From NCBI RefSeq assembly GCF_900101745.1, contig NZ_FNAD01000001.1, forward strand, positions 62,001 through 126,000: a stretch of DNA of 64,000 nt. The letters run 5' to 3'. Positions 36,454 to 45,704 of this stretch are shown piece by piece (within the stretch, counting starts at the first letter, position 1; every line of letters starts with the position of its first letter). The DNA comes from Glycomyces harbinensis. Its GTDB lineage: Bacteria; Actinomycetota; Actinomycetes; Mycobacteriales; Micromonosporaceae. The notes under the pieces were generated by a model. The model did no database searches. It worked only from the letters and a program-made list of their open reading frames with translations, and was not told where the DNA came from. A program made the translations under genes and the position numbers.

Positions 36454-36502
36454 ATTGGCTCCTTCGCCGGTCGCGGTGGTACCGGGAAGGGTAGACGGAT
36501 TC

Positions 36503-36545
36503 GCGGCGGACCGCCTATGAAACAGTTTCGAAGGCGGTCCGCCGC
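36503..36545 (-). terminator. Terminator after the acyltransferase gene
   Basis: A perfect 14-bp stem (36503-36516 with 36532-36545) with a 15-nt loop follows the stop codon of the acyltransferase on the minus strand. Confidence 0.65.
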
Positions 36546-36555
36546 CGACTCCGGG

Positions 36556-37692
36556 TCACAGCACCGCGCGCACGGCCTTGATCGTGCGGAGCGCGGCGGC
36601 GGCGCCCCAGCTGAGCGGGGCCGCGATCGCGAATCCGAGCGCGAACTTCAGGACCGGCGCCAGTTCGACCGGGGCCAGCACCGCCACGACGCCCACGATG
36701 ATCGGGGCGTGCAGCAGGAACACCGCGAAGGCGTTCGCCGAGAGGAACCGGCTGACCGGCCCCGCCCCGGTGAAGCACCGCTGGAACACGCTCAGCAGCA
36801 GCAGGATCGCGCCGACGGCGAGCATGGAGTCGCACAGCGCGAAGCCCAGGTGGGCCGGGTCGGTGCCGGGCGGCGGGTCCTCGAGGTCGAGCACCGCGTA
36901 CCCGCCCAGCGCCATCGGCACGAGCGATCCGGCGATGAGCGCGGCGCCGAGCAGGCCCGCGCGCTTCGGCAGCGTCCGCAGCCAGCCGCGCCGGTAGGCA
37001 ACGATCCCGATGAGGAACAGCGCCGCGTACTGCGGCATGTAGGCCGCGCTCGGCAGTCCCAGGATCGGCACGTACGACACGAGCGGCACGGCCATCCGCC
37101 ACACGTACGACACGACCGCGAGGGCCAGCGCGAAGGCCAGGATCTGGCGGGCCCGCAGCGGCGCCGGCTCCACCGGCTCCGGCGCCTCGGGCCGGCGCGA
37201 CCGGAACCACGCGTACAGCAGCGAGAACGCCAGCAGCACCTCGAGGAACCACATCGGGCCGTTGTTCGATTCGGTGAGGTAGAAGCGCCAGTAGGGCGGC
37301 CGGTCCTCCAGGCCCAGATAGGTCGGCAGCGTGTAGAGCGGGCGGAGCACGATCACGAACGCCAGGAACGGGATCCCGAGCCGCCGCAGCCGCTCCAGGG
37401 CGAAGGTCCGGCTTCCCCGGCGGTTGACCGACCCGGGTGTGAAGTGCCCGGACAGCAGGAAGAAGAAGCCCATGAAGTAGACCTGGTTGAGCACGACGAA
37501 CACGTCGAGCGGGAGTCCCGCGACGGGGTCCGCCGGCCCCTCCCAGTTGGGCCAGGCCGGGATGTTGCCGTAGACGATCGCCACGTGGTGCGCGACGACG
37601 AGGAACGTCAGGTAGACCCGCAGGTTGTCGAGGTAGTGCAGCCGCGTCGCGGGTGGCGCGGTCGCCAGTGGTGTCGGGGTGGTGGTGTTCAT
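36556..37692 (-). CDS. Acyltransferase-3 family membrane protein
   Basis: A 378-residue protein with about ten membrane helices. The N-terminus RLHYLDNLRVYLTFLVVAHHV carries the family's conserved His, and GFFFLLSGHFTPGSV is the second motif. Such proteins O-acylate surface sugars or lipids. The start overlaps the TetR stop (ATGA), so it is cotranscribed with and probably controlled by that regulator. Confidence 0.88.
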   Translation of the reverse strand: MNTTTPTPLATAPPATRLHYLDNLRVYLTFLVVAHHVAIVYGNIPAWPNWEGPADPVAGLPLDVFVVLNQVYFMGFFFLLSGHFTPGSVNRRGSRTFALERLRRLGIPFLAFVIVLRPLYTLPTYLGLEDRPPYWRFYLTESNNGPMWFLEVLLAFSLLYAWFRSRRPEAPEPVEPAPLRARQILAFALALAVVSYVWRMAVPLVSYVPILGLPSAAYMPQYAALFLIGIVAYRRGWLRTLPKRAGLLGAALIAGSLVPMALGGYAVLDLEDPPPGTDPAHLGFALCDSMLAVGAILLLLSVFQRCFTGAGPVSRFLSANAFAVFLLHAPIIVGVVAVLAPVELAPVLKFALGFAIAAPLSWGAAAALRTIKAVRAVL

Positions 37693-38330
37693 GATCGCTC
37701 CCTGGGTGTGGTGGCGTGATCGAACAGGGCGACGACTTCGGCGGTGAACGCCGCGACGTCGACATCGGGGGAACCCATGACCTGGAAGGTGAAGCCGTCG
37801 ATGACGCGGCGGACGGCGATCGCCATGACCCGCGGGTCGAACTCGCGGAATTCGCCGGAGGCCTGTCCGGCCTCGAAGATCCCCATCAGCTCGCCGTAGG
37901 TCTCCGCGTCCCAGGCGTTGTCGTAGACGAGGCGCCCTTCGTCGTTCCGGAGGTTCCTGACGACCTCCACGACCGCGCCGACCTCGCGGGAGTGGGAGCC
38001 GATGAAGGCGAGGTGCCCTTCCAGATAGGACCGCAGCGCGCCGCCCGCCGTCGCGGGTTTCCTCGTTTCGCGTTCGTACAGGAACCCGCCGCCGCGTGTG
38101 AACACGTCCAGCACGATCGCCTTGAGCAGGTCGTCCTTGCCCGCGAAGTGGTAGGAGATGAGCCCCTTGCTGATGCCCGCGTGCTCGGCGATGCGGTTGA
38201 GGGAGGCGCCCGCGTAGCCGTGGTCGGCGACCACGTCGATCGCGTGCCGCAGGATCTGCGCCCGGCGGGCCGCTTCGGTGAAGGTCGGCTCGGCATCGGA
38301 CTGACCAGTCGTACGAGGATTTGACCGCAT
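37689..38330 (-). CDS. TetR-family repressor
   Basis: A 213-residue TetR protein: HTH ILRHAIDVVADHGYAGASLNRIAEHAGISKGLISYHFAGKDDL in part, with a larger ligand domain ending in a TetR_C-like helix bundle. The ATG at 38328-38330 lies inside an 18-bp palindrome, the likely operator. It heads an operon with the acyltransferase gene. Ligand unknown. Confidence 0.87.
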   Translation of the reverse strand: MRSNPRTTGQSDAEPTFTEAARRAQILRHAIDVVADHGYAGASLNRIAEHAGISKGLISYHFAGKDDLLKAIVLDVFTRGGGFLYERETRKPATAGGALRSYLEGHLAFIGSHSREVGAVVEVVRNLRNDEGRLVYDNAWDAETYGELMGIFEAGQASGEFREFDPRVMAIAVRRVIDGFTFQVMGSPDVDVAAFTAEVVALFDHATTPRERS

Positions 38331-38337
38331 GGTCAAA
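38320..38337. promoter_or_regulatory. TetR operator overlapping the tetR start
   Basis: TTTGACC-GCAT-GGTCAAA has perfect 7-bp arms and spans the tetR start codon. Arms of this type are typical of TetR-family operators, so autoregulation is likely. Confidence 0.6.
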
Positions 38338-38376
38338 ACTGTACGCGATCGGATCGAAAAGTTCGGAACCCGCCTC

Positions 38377-38414
38377 TTGTAGATCGGTCTACAACATGTG
38401 TAGATTGATCTACA
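38377..38414. promoter_or_regulatory. Two tandem operators over the lacI promoter
   Basis: TGTAGATCGGTCTACA (38378-38393) and TGTAGATTGATCTACA (38399-38414) have perfect 6-bp arms and centres 21 bp apart, two helical turns. TTGTAG (38377-38382) and TAGATT (38401-38406), 18 bp apart, could be the -35 and -10, each under one operator. The sites lie ~20 bp before the LacI gene, so LacI autoregulation is likely; binding by the TetR protein is a less likely option. Confidence 0.65.
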
Positions 38415-38435
38415 GCAATGAACGAGGAGGTTCCC

Positions 38436-39509
38436 GTGGCGGTATCGCGAGCGTCGGCCGGATCGGTCACCATCGAGGACGTAGCGCGCGAGGCGGGCGT
38501 GTCGCGGGCGGCGGTCTCCAAGGTCATCCGCAACGCGTACGGGGTCAGCCCCGCGATGCGCGAGCGGGTCACGGCCGCGATCGAGAAGCTCGGCTACCGC
38601 CCCAACATCTCCGCCCGGGGCCTGCGCGGCGCCACGTTCACGCTCGGGATAGAGATCCCCGAGCTGTCGAACCCGTTCTTCCCGCGGCTCCTCACCGGAG
38701 CCACGGCCGCCCTGTCCGACTCGCCGTACCAGCTCATCATCGCCCCGGCCGACCCCGCCCACAGCGAGGGCTACCGCGCCCTCCAGGCGCTCGTCGACCG
38801 CCAGGTCGACGGGGTCATCGCGGTGTCGCCGCTGGTGGAGCCGGACTGGCTCGAAGCACTCGCCGCCGACGTCCCGGTGGTGATGCTCGGGCGCCACGAC
38901 CGGTCGAGCGCCTACGACACCGTCGTGAGCGACGACGAGGGCGGCACCCGCCAGGTGATGCGCCACCTCTTCGAGCTCGGGCACCGCGACATCGCCCACC
39001 TCACTTGCGAGACGGAGCGGACCGCATCGGGATCCGGTGTGCCGCAGGCGATCCGGCTCGACACGTATCGCGCCGCGATGCAGGAGGCCGGGTTCGGCGA
39101 CCGCATCAGCGTGGTGCGCTCGCTCAACGGCGAGGCCGAGTGCCACCGCGCCGCCATGCGGCTGCTCACCGGCCCCGACCGTCCGACCGCCGTCTTCGCC
39201 TGCCACGACGAGCCCGCCCTCGGCGTGCTCCACGCGATCGCCGACGCCGGCCTGACCACCGGCGACGTGGCCGTGGTCGGCTACGACGACATCGAGATCG
39301 CCGCGCACCCGAACCTCTCGCTCACCACCGTGGACCAGGACGGCGAGCGCATGGGGGCCCTCGCGGTCGAGCTGCTGCTCGAACGCATCGCGGGGAGGGC
39401 CGAGCCGCGCCACGAAGTGATCCGGCCCGAGCTCATCGTCCGCTCCAGCACCCGCCCGCCGCGCCCCCGCGGCGGCGCCACGCGCCTGGGCGCGCTCGGC
39501 GACCGGTAA
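38436..39509 (+). CDS. LacI-family repressor of the rhamnosidase operon
   Basis: A ~357-residue LacI protein: HTH VTIEDVAREAGVSRAAVSKVI, hinge PNISARGLRGA, sensor domain (FTLGIEIPELSNPFF, VFACHDEPALGVLHAI, VAVVGYDDIEIAAHPN). GTG at 38436 is preferred because GAGGAGG lies 6 bases before it; an ATG at 38418 has no such site. It precedes importer genes and a GH78 gene in the same direction. Confidence 0.87.
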   Translation: MAVSRASAGSVTIEDVAREAGVSRAAVSKVIRNAYGVSPAMRERVTAAIEKLGYRPNISARGLRGATFTLGIEIPELSNPFFPRLLTGATAALSDSPYQLIIAPADPAHSEGYRALQALVDRQVDGVIAVSPLVEPDWLEALAADVPVVMLGRHDRSSAYDTVVSDDEGGTRQVMRHLFELGHRDIAHLTCETERTASGSGVPQAIRLDTYRAAMQEAGFGDRISVVRSLNGEAECHRAAMRLLTGPDRPTAVFACHDEPALGVLHAIADAGLTTGDVAVVGYDDIEIAAHPNLSLTTVDQDGERMGALAVELLLERIAGRAEPRHEVIRPELIVRSSTRPPRPRGGATRLGALGDR

Positions 39510-39555
39510 CCAGTCCCGACCAGCACAACCGCATAGCGCCATCCCTCACGAATGA

Positions 39556-39575
39556 ATCGTTCCAATCGGGACGAT
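39556..39575. promoter_or_regulatory. Inverted repeat upstream of the binding-protein gene
   Basis: ATCGTTCC-AATC-GGGACGAT pairs 7 of 8 arm positions and lies 28 bp before the start of the substrate-binding protein gene. It differs from the TGTAGA sites. It may be an operator or an mRNA hairpin. Confidence 0.35.
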
Positions 39576-39602
39576 CGGGCGTCACCAATGGAGGTCACGA
39601 CC

Positions 39603-40919
39603 ATGTTCTCGAAACCCTCGACCCCCCGCCGCGCCGCGGCGACCGCGACCGCCGTGCTCACGGCCGGGCTCGCTCTCACCGGGTGCTCCACCGGCGGCGA
39701 CGACGGCGACGGCACCCTCAACATCCTCATGGACAACTCCGAGGCCACCGGCCGGCTCATGCAGGCCCTCGCCGACGCGTACATGGAGGCCAACCCCGAC
39801 GTCAAGGTCGAACTGGAGATCCGCCCCGGCGGCAGCGAGGGCGACAACATCGTCAAGACCCGCCTCCAGACCGGCGACATGCCCGACCTGTTCTTCTACA
39901 ACTCCGGTTCGCTCCTCCAGGCCCTCGCGCCGGGCCAGACCCTCGTCGACCTCGCCGGCGAGCCCTACATGGACGTCGTCACCGACACGTTCAAGGAAGG
40001 GGTCAGCGCGGGCGACGCGGTCTACGGCGTCCCCGTGGGCCACGCCATCGGCGGCGGCGTCCTCTACAACCTCGCGGCCTACGAGGAGCTGGGCCTGGAG
40101 GTCCCGACCACCTGGGACGCCTTCATGGCGAACAACCGGGCGATCCTCGACGCCGGCGGGGCCGCGCCCGTGATCCAGACCTACGGCACCGAGTCCGCGT
40201 GGACCTCGCAGCTGTTCGTCCTCGCCGACAACTACAACGTGCTCGCCGCCGAACCCGACTGGGCCGAGGAGTTCACCGCGAACGAGGCCCACTTCGCCGA
40301 CACCCCGGCGGCCGCCGCCGGGTTCGAGCACCTCCAGGAGGTCGGCGAGGCCGGGTTCCTCAACGAGGACTTCGCGTCCCTGACCTACAACGAAGGGCTC
40401 GCGGCCCTCGTCGCGGGCGAGGGCGTCCACTATCCGATGCTCACCAACGCCCTCACCGAGATCGAGGCGACCGACCCCGAGGCGGTCGACGACCTCGGCT
40501 TCTTCGCCCTGCCCGGGACCGACGCGGCGAACCACGGCATGACGACCTGGCTGCCCGGCGCGCTCTACCTGCCGCAGTCCACTGAGGACCAGGACTCGGC
40601 CAAGGACTTCCTGGCGTTCGTCGCCAGCACCGAGGGCTGCGACGCCCAGACCGCGGACGTCAGCGTCATCGGCCCGTACTTCATCGAGGGCTGCGCCGTC
40701 CCCGAGGACGTGCCCCCGGCCGTGGCCCAGCTCCAGTCCTACTTCGACGCGGGACTCACCGCGCCGGCCCTGGAGTTCCTGTCCCCGGTCAAGGGCCCGG
40801 CCCTGGAACAGATCACCGTCGAGGTCGGCTCGGGCATCCGCACCGCGGACGACGCCGCGTCCCTCTACGACGAGGACGTCAAGAAGCAGGCCCAGCAGCT
40901 CGGCCTCGAAGGCTGGTAG
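39603..40919 (+). CDS. Sugar ABC transporter substrate-binding lipoprotein
   Basis: A 438-residue family-1 solute-binding protein with lipobox LTGC at about residue 27. It has KTRLQTGDMPDLFFYNSGSL and GDAVYGVPVGHAIGGGVLYN. GGAGG 8 bases before fixes the ATG at 39603. It is first of an operon with two permeases and GH78, so it probably binds rhamnose-containing oligosaccharides. Confidence 0.88.
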   Translation: MFSKPSTPRRAAATATAVLTAGLALTGCSTGGDDGDGTLNILMDNSEATGRLMQALADAYMEANPDVKVELEIRPGGSEGDNIVKTRLQTGDMPDLFFYNSGSLLQALAPGQTLVDLAGEPYMDVVTDTFKEGVSAGDAVYGVPVGHAIGGGVLYNLAAYEELGLEVPTTWDAFMANNRAILDAGGAAPVIQTYGTESAWTSQLFVLADNYNVLAAEPDWAEEFTANEAHFADTPAAAAGFEHLQEVGEAGFLNEDFASLTYNEGLAALVAGEGVHYPMLTNALTEIEATDPEAVDDLGFFALPGTDAANHGMTTWLPGALYLPQSTEDQDSAKDFLAFVASTEGCDAQTADVSVIGPYFIEGCAVPEDVPPAVAQLQSYFDAGLTAPALEFLSPVKGPALEQITVEVGSGIRTADDAASLYDEDVKKQAQQLGLEGW

Positions 40920-40998
40920 ACCCGCGCCCGTCGCCCCACCCAGCCACTCGCTGCGCTCGCCTCCCCGAACCGGAGTGAACGCAGCACATCCAAAGATC

Positions 40999-41027
40999 GC
41001 CGCGCCCGGCCGGAACCCGGGCGCGGC
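40999..41027 (+). other. Intercistronic hairpin
   Basis: An 11-bp GC stem (40999-41009 with 41017-41027, 7-nt loop) lies between the binding-protein and permease genes without a T run. Such hairpins often stabilise the upstream message or weaken read-through, so that more binding protein than permease is made. Confidence 0.5.
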
Positions 41028-41046
41028 GCCTCCCAGGAGACGCCTC

Positions 41047-41946
41047 ATGACGACCACCGCCCCACCCGCGCCGCGACAGCGGCGGCGCGATCCCCGCCGC
41101 CACTATCCGATGTGGTTCTACCTGCCCGCCGGCGTCGTCTACGGGACGCTGTTCATCGTCCCCACGATCGCCTCGTTCTACTTCGCCTTCACCCGCTGGA
41201 ACATGACCGGGGCCGAGTTCATCGGCCTCGAGAACTTCGCCCTGTTCTTCAGCGAGCCGTACCTGTTCCAGGGCCTGGTCAACACCTTCGTCTACGGTGT
41301 GCTCACCTCAGGGCTCAAAGTCGTGCTCGGGCTGCTGCTCGCGGTCTTCCTGACCTCACAGATCATCGCCCGCGGATACCTGCGCTCGGTGGTGTTCTTT
41401 CCGACCCTGGTGAGCGTCGTCGGCGTCGGCATCACCTTCACGGTCCTCATGGACCCCGAAGAGGGCCTCATCAACCGGGCCCTCGCCGCGGTCGGCATCG
41501 CCGGGCCGGGCTGGCTCACCGACCCGGACCTCGCCCTGTTCTCGGTGGCCCTCGTCGACGTGTGGAAGGGCGTCGGCCTCGCCACCCTCATCTACATCGC
41601 CGGGGTCGTGGCGATCCCGCAGGAGTACTTCGAGGCCGCCCGGGTCGACGGCGCCACCGCGTTCCAGAACCTCCGGTACATCACGCTCCCGCTCCTGCGC
41701 CCGGCCACCGCGACGGTCATCGTCCTCTCGCTCATCGGCGGGCTGCGGTCCTTCGACCTCATCTGGGCCATGACCCAGGGCGGGCCCGGGTTCACGTCCG
41801 ACGTGGTGGCCTCGGTGATCTTCAAGCAGTACCAAGCGGGGTTCTGGGGCCTGTCCAGCGCCGGAAACGTCGTGCTGTTCCTCCTCGTGGCCGCGCTCAT
41901 GGTCCCGCTCTACTGGAAGCTCAACCGCAAGGAGGTGGAGCAGTGA
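41047..41946 (+). CDS. Sugar ABC transporter permease (MalF type)
   Basis: A 299-residue permease starting in the membrane at MWFYLPAGVVYGTLFIVPTI in part; EAA loop FEAARVDGATAFQNLRYITL. GGAGA precedes the ATG. The stop overlaps the next permease start. No ATPase gene follows. Confidence 0.88.
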   Translation: MTTTAPPAPRQRRRDPRRHYPMWFYLPAGVVYGTLFIVPTIASFYFAFTRWNMTGAEFIGLENFALFFSEPYLFQGLVNTFVYGVLTSGLKVVLGLLLAVFLTSQIIARGYLRSVVFFPTLVSVVGVGITFTVLMDPEEGLINRALAAVGIAGPGWLTDPDLALFSVALVDVWKGVGLATLIYIAGVVAIPQEYFEAARVDGATAFQNLRYITLPLLRPATATVIVLSLIGGLRSFDLIWAMTQGGPGFTSDVVASVIFKQYQAGFWGLSSAGNVVLFLLVAALMVPLYWKLNRKEVEQ

Positions 41947-42776
41947 GCCGCCCCCGCGCCGCCGGAACGGTCTCCGGCCTCATCGCGATCGCCGTCTCCG
42001 CGGTGGTCTTCCTCGTCCCCTTCGCGTTCATCGTCCTGACCGCGTCGAAGAACCGGTCCGAGTCGGCGCTGCGGGACTTCTCGCTGCCCACCGAATGGGC
42101 GATCTGGGAGAACTTCCTCGCCGTCGTCCAGGCGCGCGACTACATGCTCCTGGCCGCGTTCGTGAACTCCACGATCCTCACGGTCGCGAGCGTCGCGATC
42201 ATGGTCGTCCTCGCCGCGATGGTCGGATACGTGATGCAGCGGCGCCCGAACCGGTGGACGCCCCTGCTCAACGCGCTCGTCCTCGCCGGACTCATCATCC
42301 CGCCCGCGGTCGTGCCGACCATCTGGGTCCTCCAGGGGCTCGGCCTGTTCCGGACCCTGCATGGGCTGATCCTCATCGAGGTCGCGTTCGGACTCTCGTT
42401 CTGCGTCCTGCTGTTCCGCGCGTTCACGGCGACCATCCCGCGCGAGCTCGACGAGGCCGCGATGATCGACGGCGCCGGACCGGTGCGCCTGTTCTTCCAG
42501 GTCGTCCTCCCGCTCCTGCGGTCGGTGATCGTCACGGCCGTGATCGTCCAGTCGGTCGCGGTCTTCAACGACTTCCAGAACCCGCTGTACTTCCTGCCCG
42601 GCGACTCGAACGCCACCGTCCAGCTGACCCTCTACAACTTCCGCAGCCAGTACACGACCCAGTGGAACCTGCTGTTCATGGACATCCTGCTCATCACCAT
42701 CCCGCCGCTGATCATGTACGCCTTCTTCAACCGCCAGATCGTCGCCGGACTGACCTCCGGCGCCGTCAAGGGCTGA
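41943..42776 (+). CDS. Sugar ABC transporter permease (MalG type)
   Basis: A 277-residue permease beginning at GTG 41943, which overlaps the previous stop (GTGA). ASKNRSESALRDF and EAA loop DEAAMIDGAGPVRLFFQVVL mark it as a MalG partner. AGGGAG-type spacing precedes the rhamnosidase gene 18 bp downstream. Confidence 0.87.
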   Translation: MSRPRAAGTVSGLIAIAVSAVVFLVPFAFIVLTASKNRSESALRDFSLPTEWAIWENFLAVVQARDYMLLAAFVNSTILTVASVAIMVVLAAMVGYVMQRRPNRWTPLLNALVLAGLIIPPAVVPTIWVLQGLGLFRTLHGLILIEVAFGLSFCVLLFRAFTATIPRELDEAAMIDGAGPVRLFFQVVLPLLRSVIVTAVIVQSVAVFNDFQNPLYFLPGDSNATVQLTLYNFRSQYTTQWNLLFMDILLITIPPLIMYAFFNRQIVAGLTSGAVKG

Positions 42777-42794
42777 ACCGACCAGGGAGCCACC

Positions 42795-45602
42795 ATGCCA
42801 ACCACCGTCCACAGTGTGCGCGCCGAGTACCGCACCGACTCGCCGTGGATCGCCGCCGCCCGCCCGCGCCTGTCCTGGAAGACCGAGACGACCGCGCCCG
42901 ACTGGACCCAGCGCGGCGCCGAGATCGAATGGCGCCGCGGCGAAGCGGCGGCCGTCGCCCACGTCGAGGGCCGCGACTCGCTGTTCGTCCCCTGGCCGTT
43001 CGAATCGCTGCTGCCCCGCGAGAGCGGCAGCGTGCGCGTGCGCGTCCACGGCTCCGACGGCACCGCCTCGGACTGGAGCGAACCGCTCCACGTCAGGGCC
43101 GGATTCCTCAACGAAGGCGACTGGCACGCCCGCTTCATCACCGTTCCCGAACCCGCCGACATCGGCCAGCCGACCCTGCTGCGCCGCGAGTTCACCGTCC
43201 GCGAAGGACTCCGCTCGGCGACCCTGTACGCGACCGCGCGCGGCGTCTACCAGGTCGAGATCGGCGGCGTCCCCGTCGACGACGAGCACCTCAAACCCGG
43301 GTGGACCGCCTACCGCGACCGGCTCGTCCACGAGACCACCGACGTCACCGGACTCCTGCGCCCCGGCCCGGCCGCCGTCGGCGCGACACTCGCCGGCGGC
43401 TGGTACACCGAGGGGTTCGGCTTCCACGGCCAGGCCCGGCCCTTCTACGGCAAGTACCCCAGCCTCGCCGCCCAGATCGTCCTCGAATACGACGACGGCA
43501 CCACCGAACTCGTCGCCACCGGCGACGGCGCCTGGCGCGCCACCGCCGACGGCCCCGTCACCGCCAGCGGCATCTACGCCGGCGAGACCTACGACGCGCG
43601 CCGCGCCCGCACCGGCTGGTCCTCACCGGGATTCGACGACTCGACCTGGCTCGACGCCAGGCCCGACCTCGCCCGCGCCATGACCCCGGTCGCCCGCACC
43701 GCACCGCCCGTCCGCGCCACCGAGGAACTCGCCGTCAAGGAGGTCATCACCACCCCCAGCGGCCGCACCGTGCTCGACTTCGGCCAGAACCTGGTGGGCC
43801 ACCTGCGCATCCGCGTCCAAGGCCGCGAAGGGGACACCGTCGTGCTCCGGCACGCCGAAGTCCTCGAGCACGGCGAACTCGGCACCCGGCCCCTGCGCCA
43901 CGCCAAGGCCACCGACGCGTACACCCTCGCCGGCACCGGCGTCGAGACCTGGGAACCCGCGTTCACCTTCCACGGCTTCAGATACGCCGAGATCCAGGGC
44001 TGGCCCGGCGCGTTCGACCCCGGCGACGTCACCGCGGTCGTCGTCCACTCCGACCTCGACCGCACCGGCTGGTTCAGCTCCTCGCACGACGAACTCGACC
44101 GCCTCCACGAGAACGTCGTCTGGGGCATGAGGGGCAACTTCCTCAGCGTCCCCACCGACTGCCCGCAGCGCGACGAGCGCCTCGGCTGGACCGGCGACAT
44201 CCAGGTCTTCGCGCCCACTGCGAGCTACCTGTTCGACTGCGACGGCTTCCTCGCCTCCTGGCTCGAAGACCTCGCGCTGGAGCAGACCGAGGACGGCGCC
44301 GTCCCGTTCATCGTGCCCAACGTGCTCGAATGGGCCCGCACACCGGCCGCCGCCTGGGGCGACGCCGCCACCGTCGTGCCCACCGTCCTGTTCGAGCGCT
44401 TCGCCGACCGCGACGTGCTCGAACGCCAGTACCCCAGCATGCGCGCCTGGACCGACCACATCGCCGCCATCGCCGGACCGCGCCGCCTGTGGGAGGGCCG
44501 GTTCCAGTTCGGCGACTGGCTCGACCCCGACGCCCCCGCCGACCGGCCCGGCGACGCCAAGACCGACGGCGACATCGTCGCCAGCGCCTACCTGTTCCGC
44601 TCCGCCACGCTGGTGCGCAGGGCCGCAGCCGAACTCGACCTCGCCGACGACGCTGCGCGCTACCGCGCCCTCGCCGAGGAGGTCCGCGAGGCCTGGGTGC
44701 GCGAGTACGTCACCGCGGCCGGGCGCACCGTCTCGGACGCGCCCACCGCGTACGCGCTGGCGATCATGTTCGAGCTGGTCACCGAACCGGCGACGCTGGA
44801 GGCGATGGGGGAGCGGCTGGCATGGCTGGTGCGCCGCAGCGGATTCCGCATCGGCACCGGGTTCGTGGGCACCCCGCTCATCCAGGACGCGCTGGTGCGC
44901 ACCGGCCACGCCGAGACCGCGCGGCGGCTCCTGCTCCAGACCGACAACCCGTCATGGCTGTACCCGGTCACCATGGGCGCCACCACGATCTGGGAGCGGT
45001 GGGACTCCATGCTGGAGGACGGCACCATCAACCCCGGCGAGATGACCTCCTTCAACCACTACGCGTTCGGGGCCATCGCCGACTGGCTCCACCGCACGGT
45101 GGCCGGGCTGGCGCCGCTGGAGCCGGGGTACCGGCGCCTCGCGATCGCGCCGGTCCCGCTGGCGGGCCTCGAACGGGCGGAGGCCGCGTTCGAGACCCCT
45201 TACGGCCGAGCCGAAGCGGGCTGGGAGGAACACGAGGGGCGCATCGTCGTCCACGCGACCGTCCCGGCCAACACGACCGCGCTCGTGACGCTTCCGGGGG
45301 CCGAGGCGCGCGAGGTCGGCAGCGGCGAGCACCGGTGGACGATCGAGGACCCCCGAGTCGCAACACCACGGGCGCTGACGTTGGAGTCCACACTGGCTGA
45401 TCTGATCGAGGACGCCGAGGCGCACGGGACGGTGCTGCGGGCCATGGCGAGCGCCGATCCCGAACGGGCGCGGCAGTTCCGAAGGGAAACGGCCTGGACC
45501 GAGCACCGCACGCTGGCAGGTGAATTGGGCGGCGTCCCGAAGCAGGTCTTGACCGCAGTCGAAACGGCACTGGACGACCTGAACGCACGACGTCAGCGCT
45601 GA
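42795..45602 (+). CDS. Alpha-L-rhamnosidase, GH78
   Basis: A 935-residue GH78 enzyme with no signal peptide, so it acts in the cytoplasm on imported rhamnosides. N-terminal beta domains (LRREFTVREGLRSATLY, GWYTEGFGFHG) come before the (alpha/alpha)6 barrel, with the active-site segment PTDCPQRDERLGWTGD around residues 453-468 and ATTIWERWDSM near 730. The last ~75 residues (TLADLIEDAEAHGTVLRAM on) are an added helical tail with lower GC than the enzyme. AGGGAG precedes the ATG. It closes the LacI-importer-GH78 operon. Confidence 0.9.
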   Translation: MPTTVHSVRAEYRTDSPWIAAARPRLSWKTETTAPDWTQRGAEIEWRRGEAAAVAHVEGRDSLFVPWPFESLLPRESGSVRVRVHGSDGTASDWSEPLHVRAGFLNEGDWHARFITVPEPADIGQPTLLRREFTVREGLRSATLYATARGVYQVEIGGVPVDDEHLKPGWTAYRDRLVHETTDVTGLLRPGPAAVGATLAGGWYTEGFGFHGQARPFYGKYPSLAAQIVLEYDDGTTELVATGDGAWRATADGPVTASGIYAGETYDARRARTGWSSPGFDDSTWLDARPDLARAMTPVARTAPPVRATEELAVKEVITTPSGRTVLDFGQNLVGHLRIRVQGREGDTVVLRHAEVLEHGELGTRPLRHAKATDAYTLAGTGVETWEPAFTFHGFRYAEIQGWPGAFDPGDVTAVVVHSDLDRTGWFSSSHDELDRLHENVVWGMRGNFLSVPTDCPQRDERLGWTGDIQVFAPTASYLFDCDGFLASWLEDLALEQTEDGAVPFIVPNVLEWARTPAAAWGDAATVVPTVLFERFADRDVLERQYPSMRAWTDHIAAIAGPRRLWEGRFQFGDWLDPDAPADRPGDAKTDGDIVASAYLFRSATLVRRAAAELDLADDAARYRALAEEVREAWVREYVTAAGRTVSDAPTAYALAIMFELVTEPATLEAMGERLAWLVRRSGFRIGTGFVGTPLIQDALVRTGHAETARRLLLQTDNPSWLYPVTMGATTIWERWDSMLEDGTINPGEMTSFNHYAFGAIADWLHRTVAGLAPLEPGYRRLAIAPVPLAGLERAEAAFETPYGRAEAGWEEHEGRIVVHATVPANTTALVTLPGAEAREVGSGEHRWTIEDPRVATPRALTLESTLADLIEDAEAHGTVLRAMASADPERARQFRRETAWTEHRTLAGELGGVPKQVLTAVETALDDLNARRQR

Positions 45603-45704
45603 GGTGCAGCTCCTCACACAGGGCAAGAAACGTCTCGATCTCCTGACGCTCCACCGGCACTCACTCACCAAGGATCGAACCCGGTGGTCGCGTCGGGACT
45701 GCGA

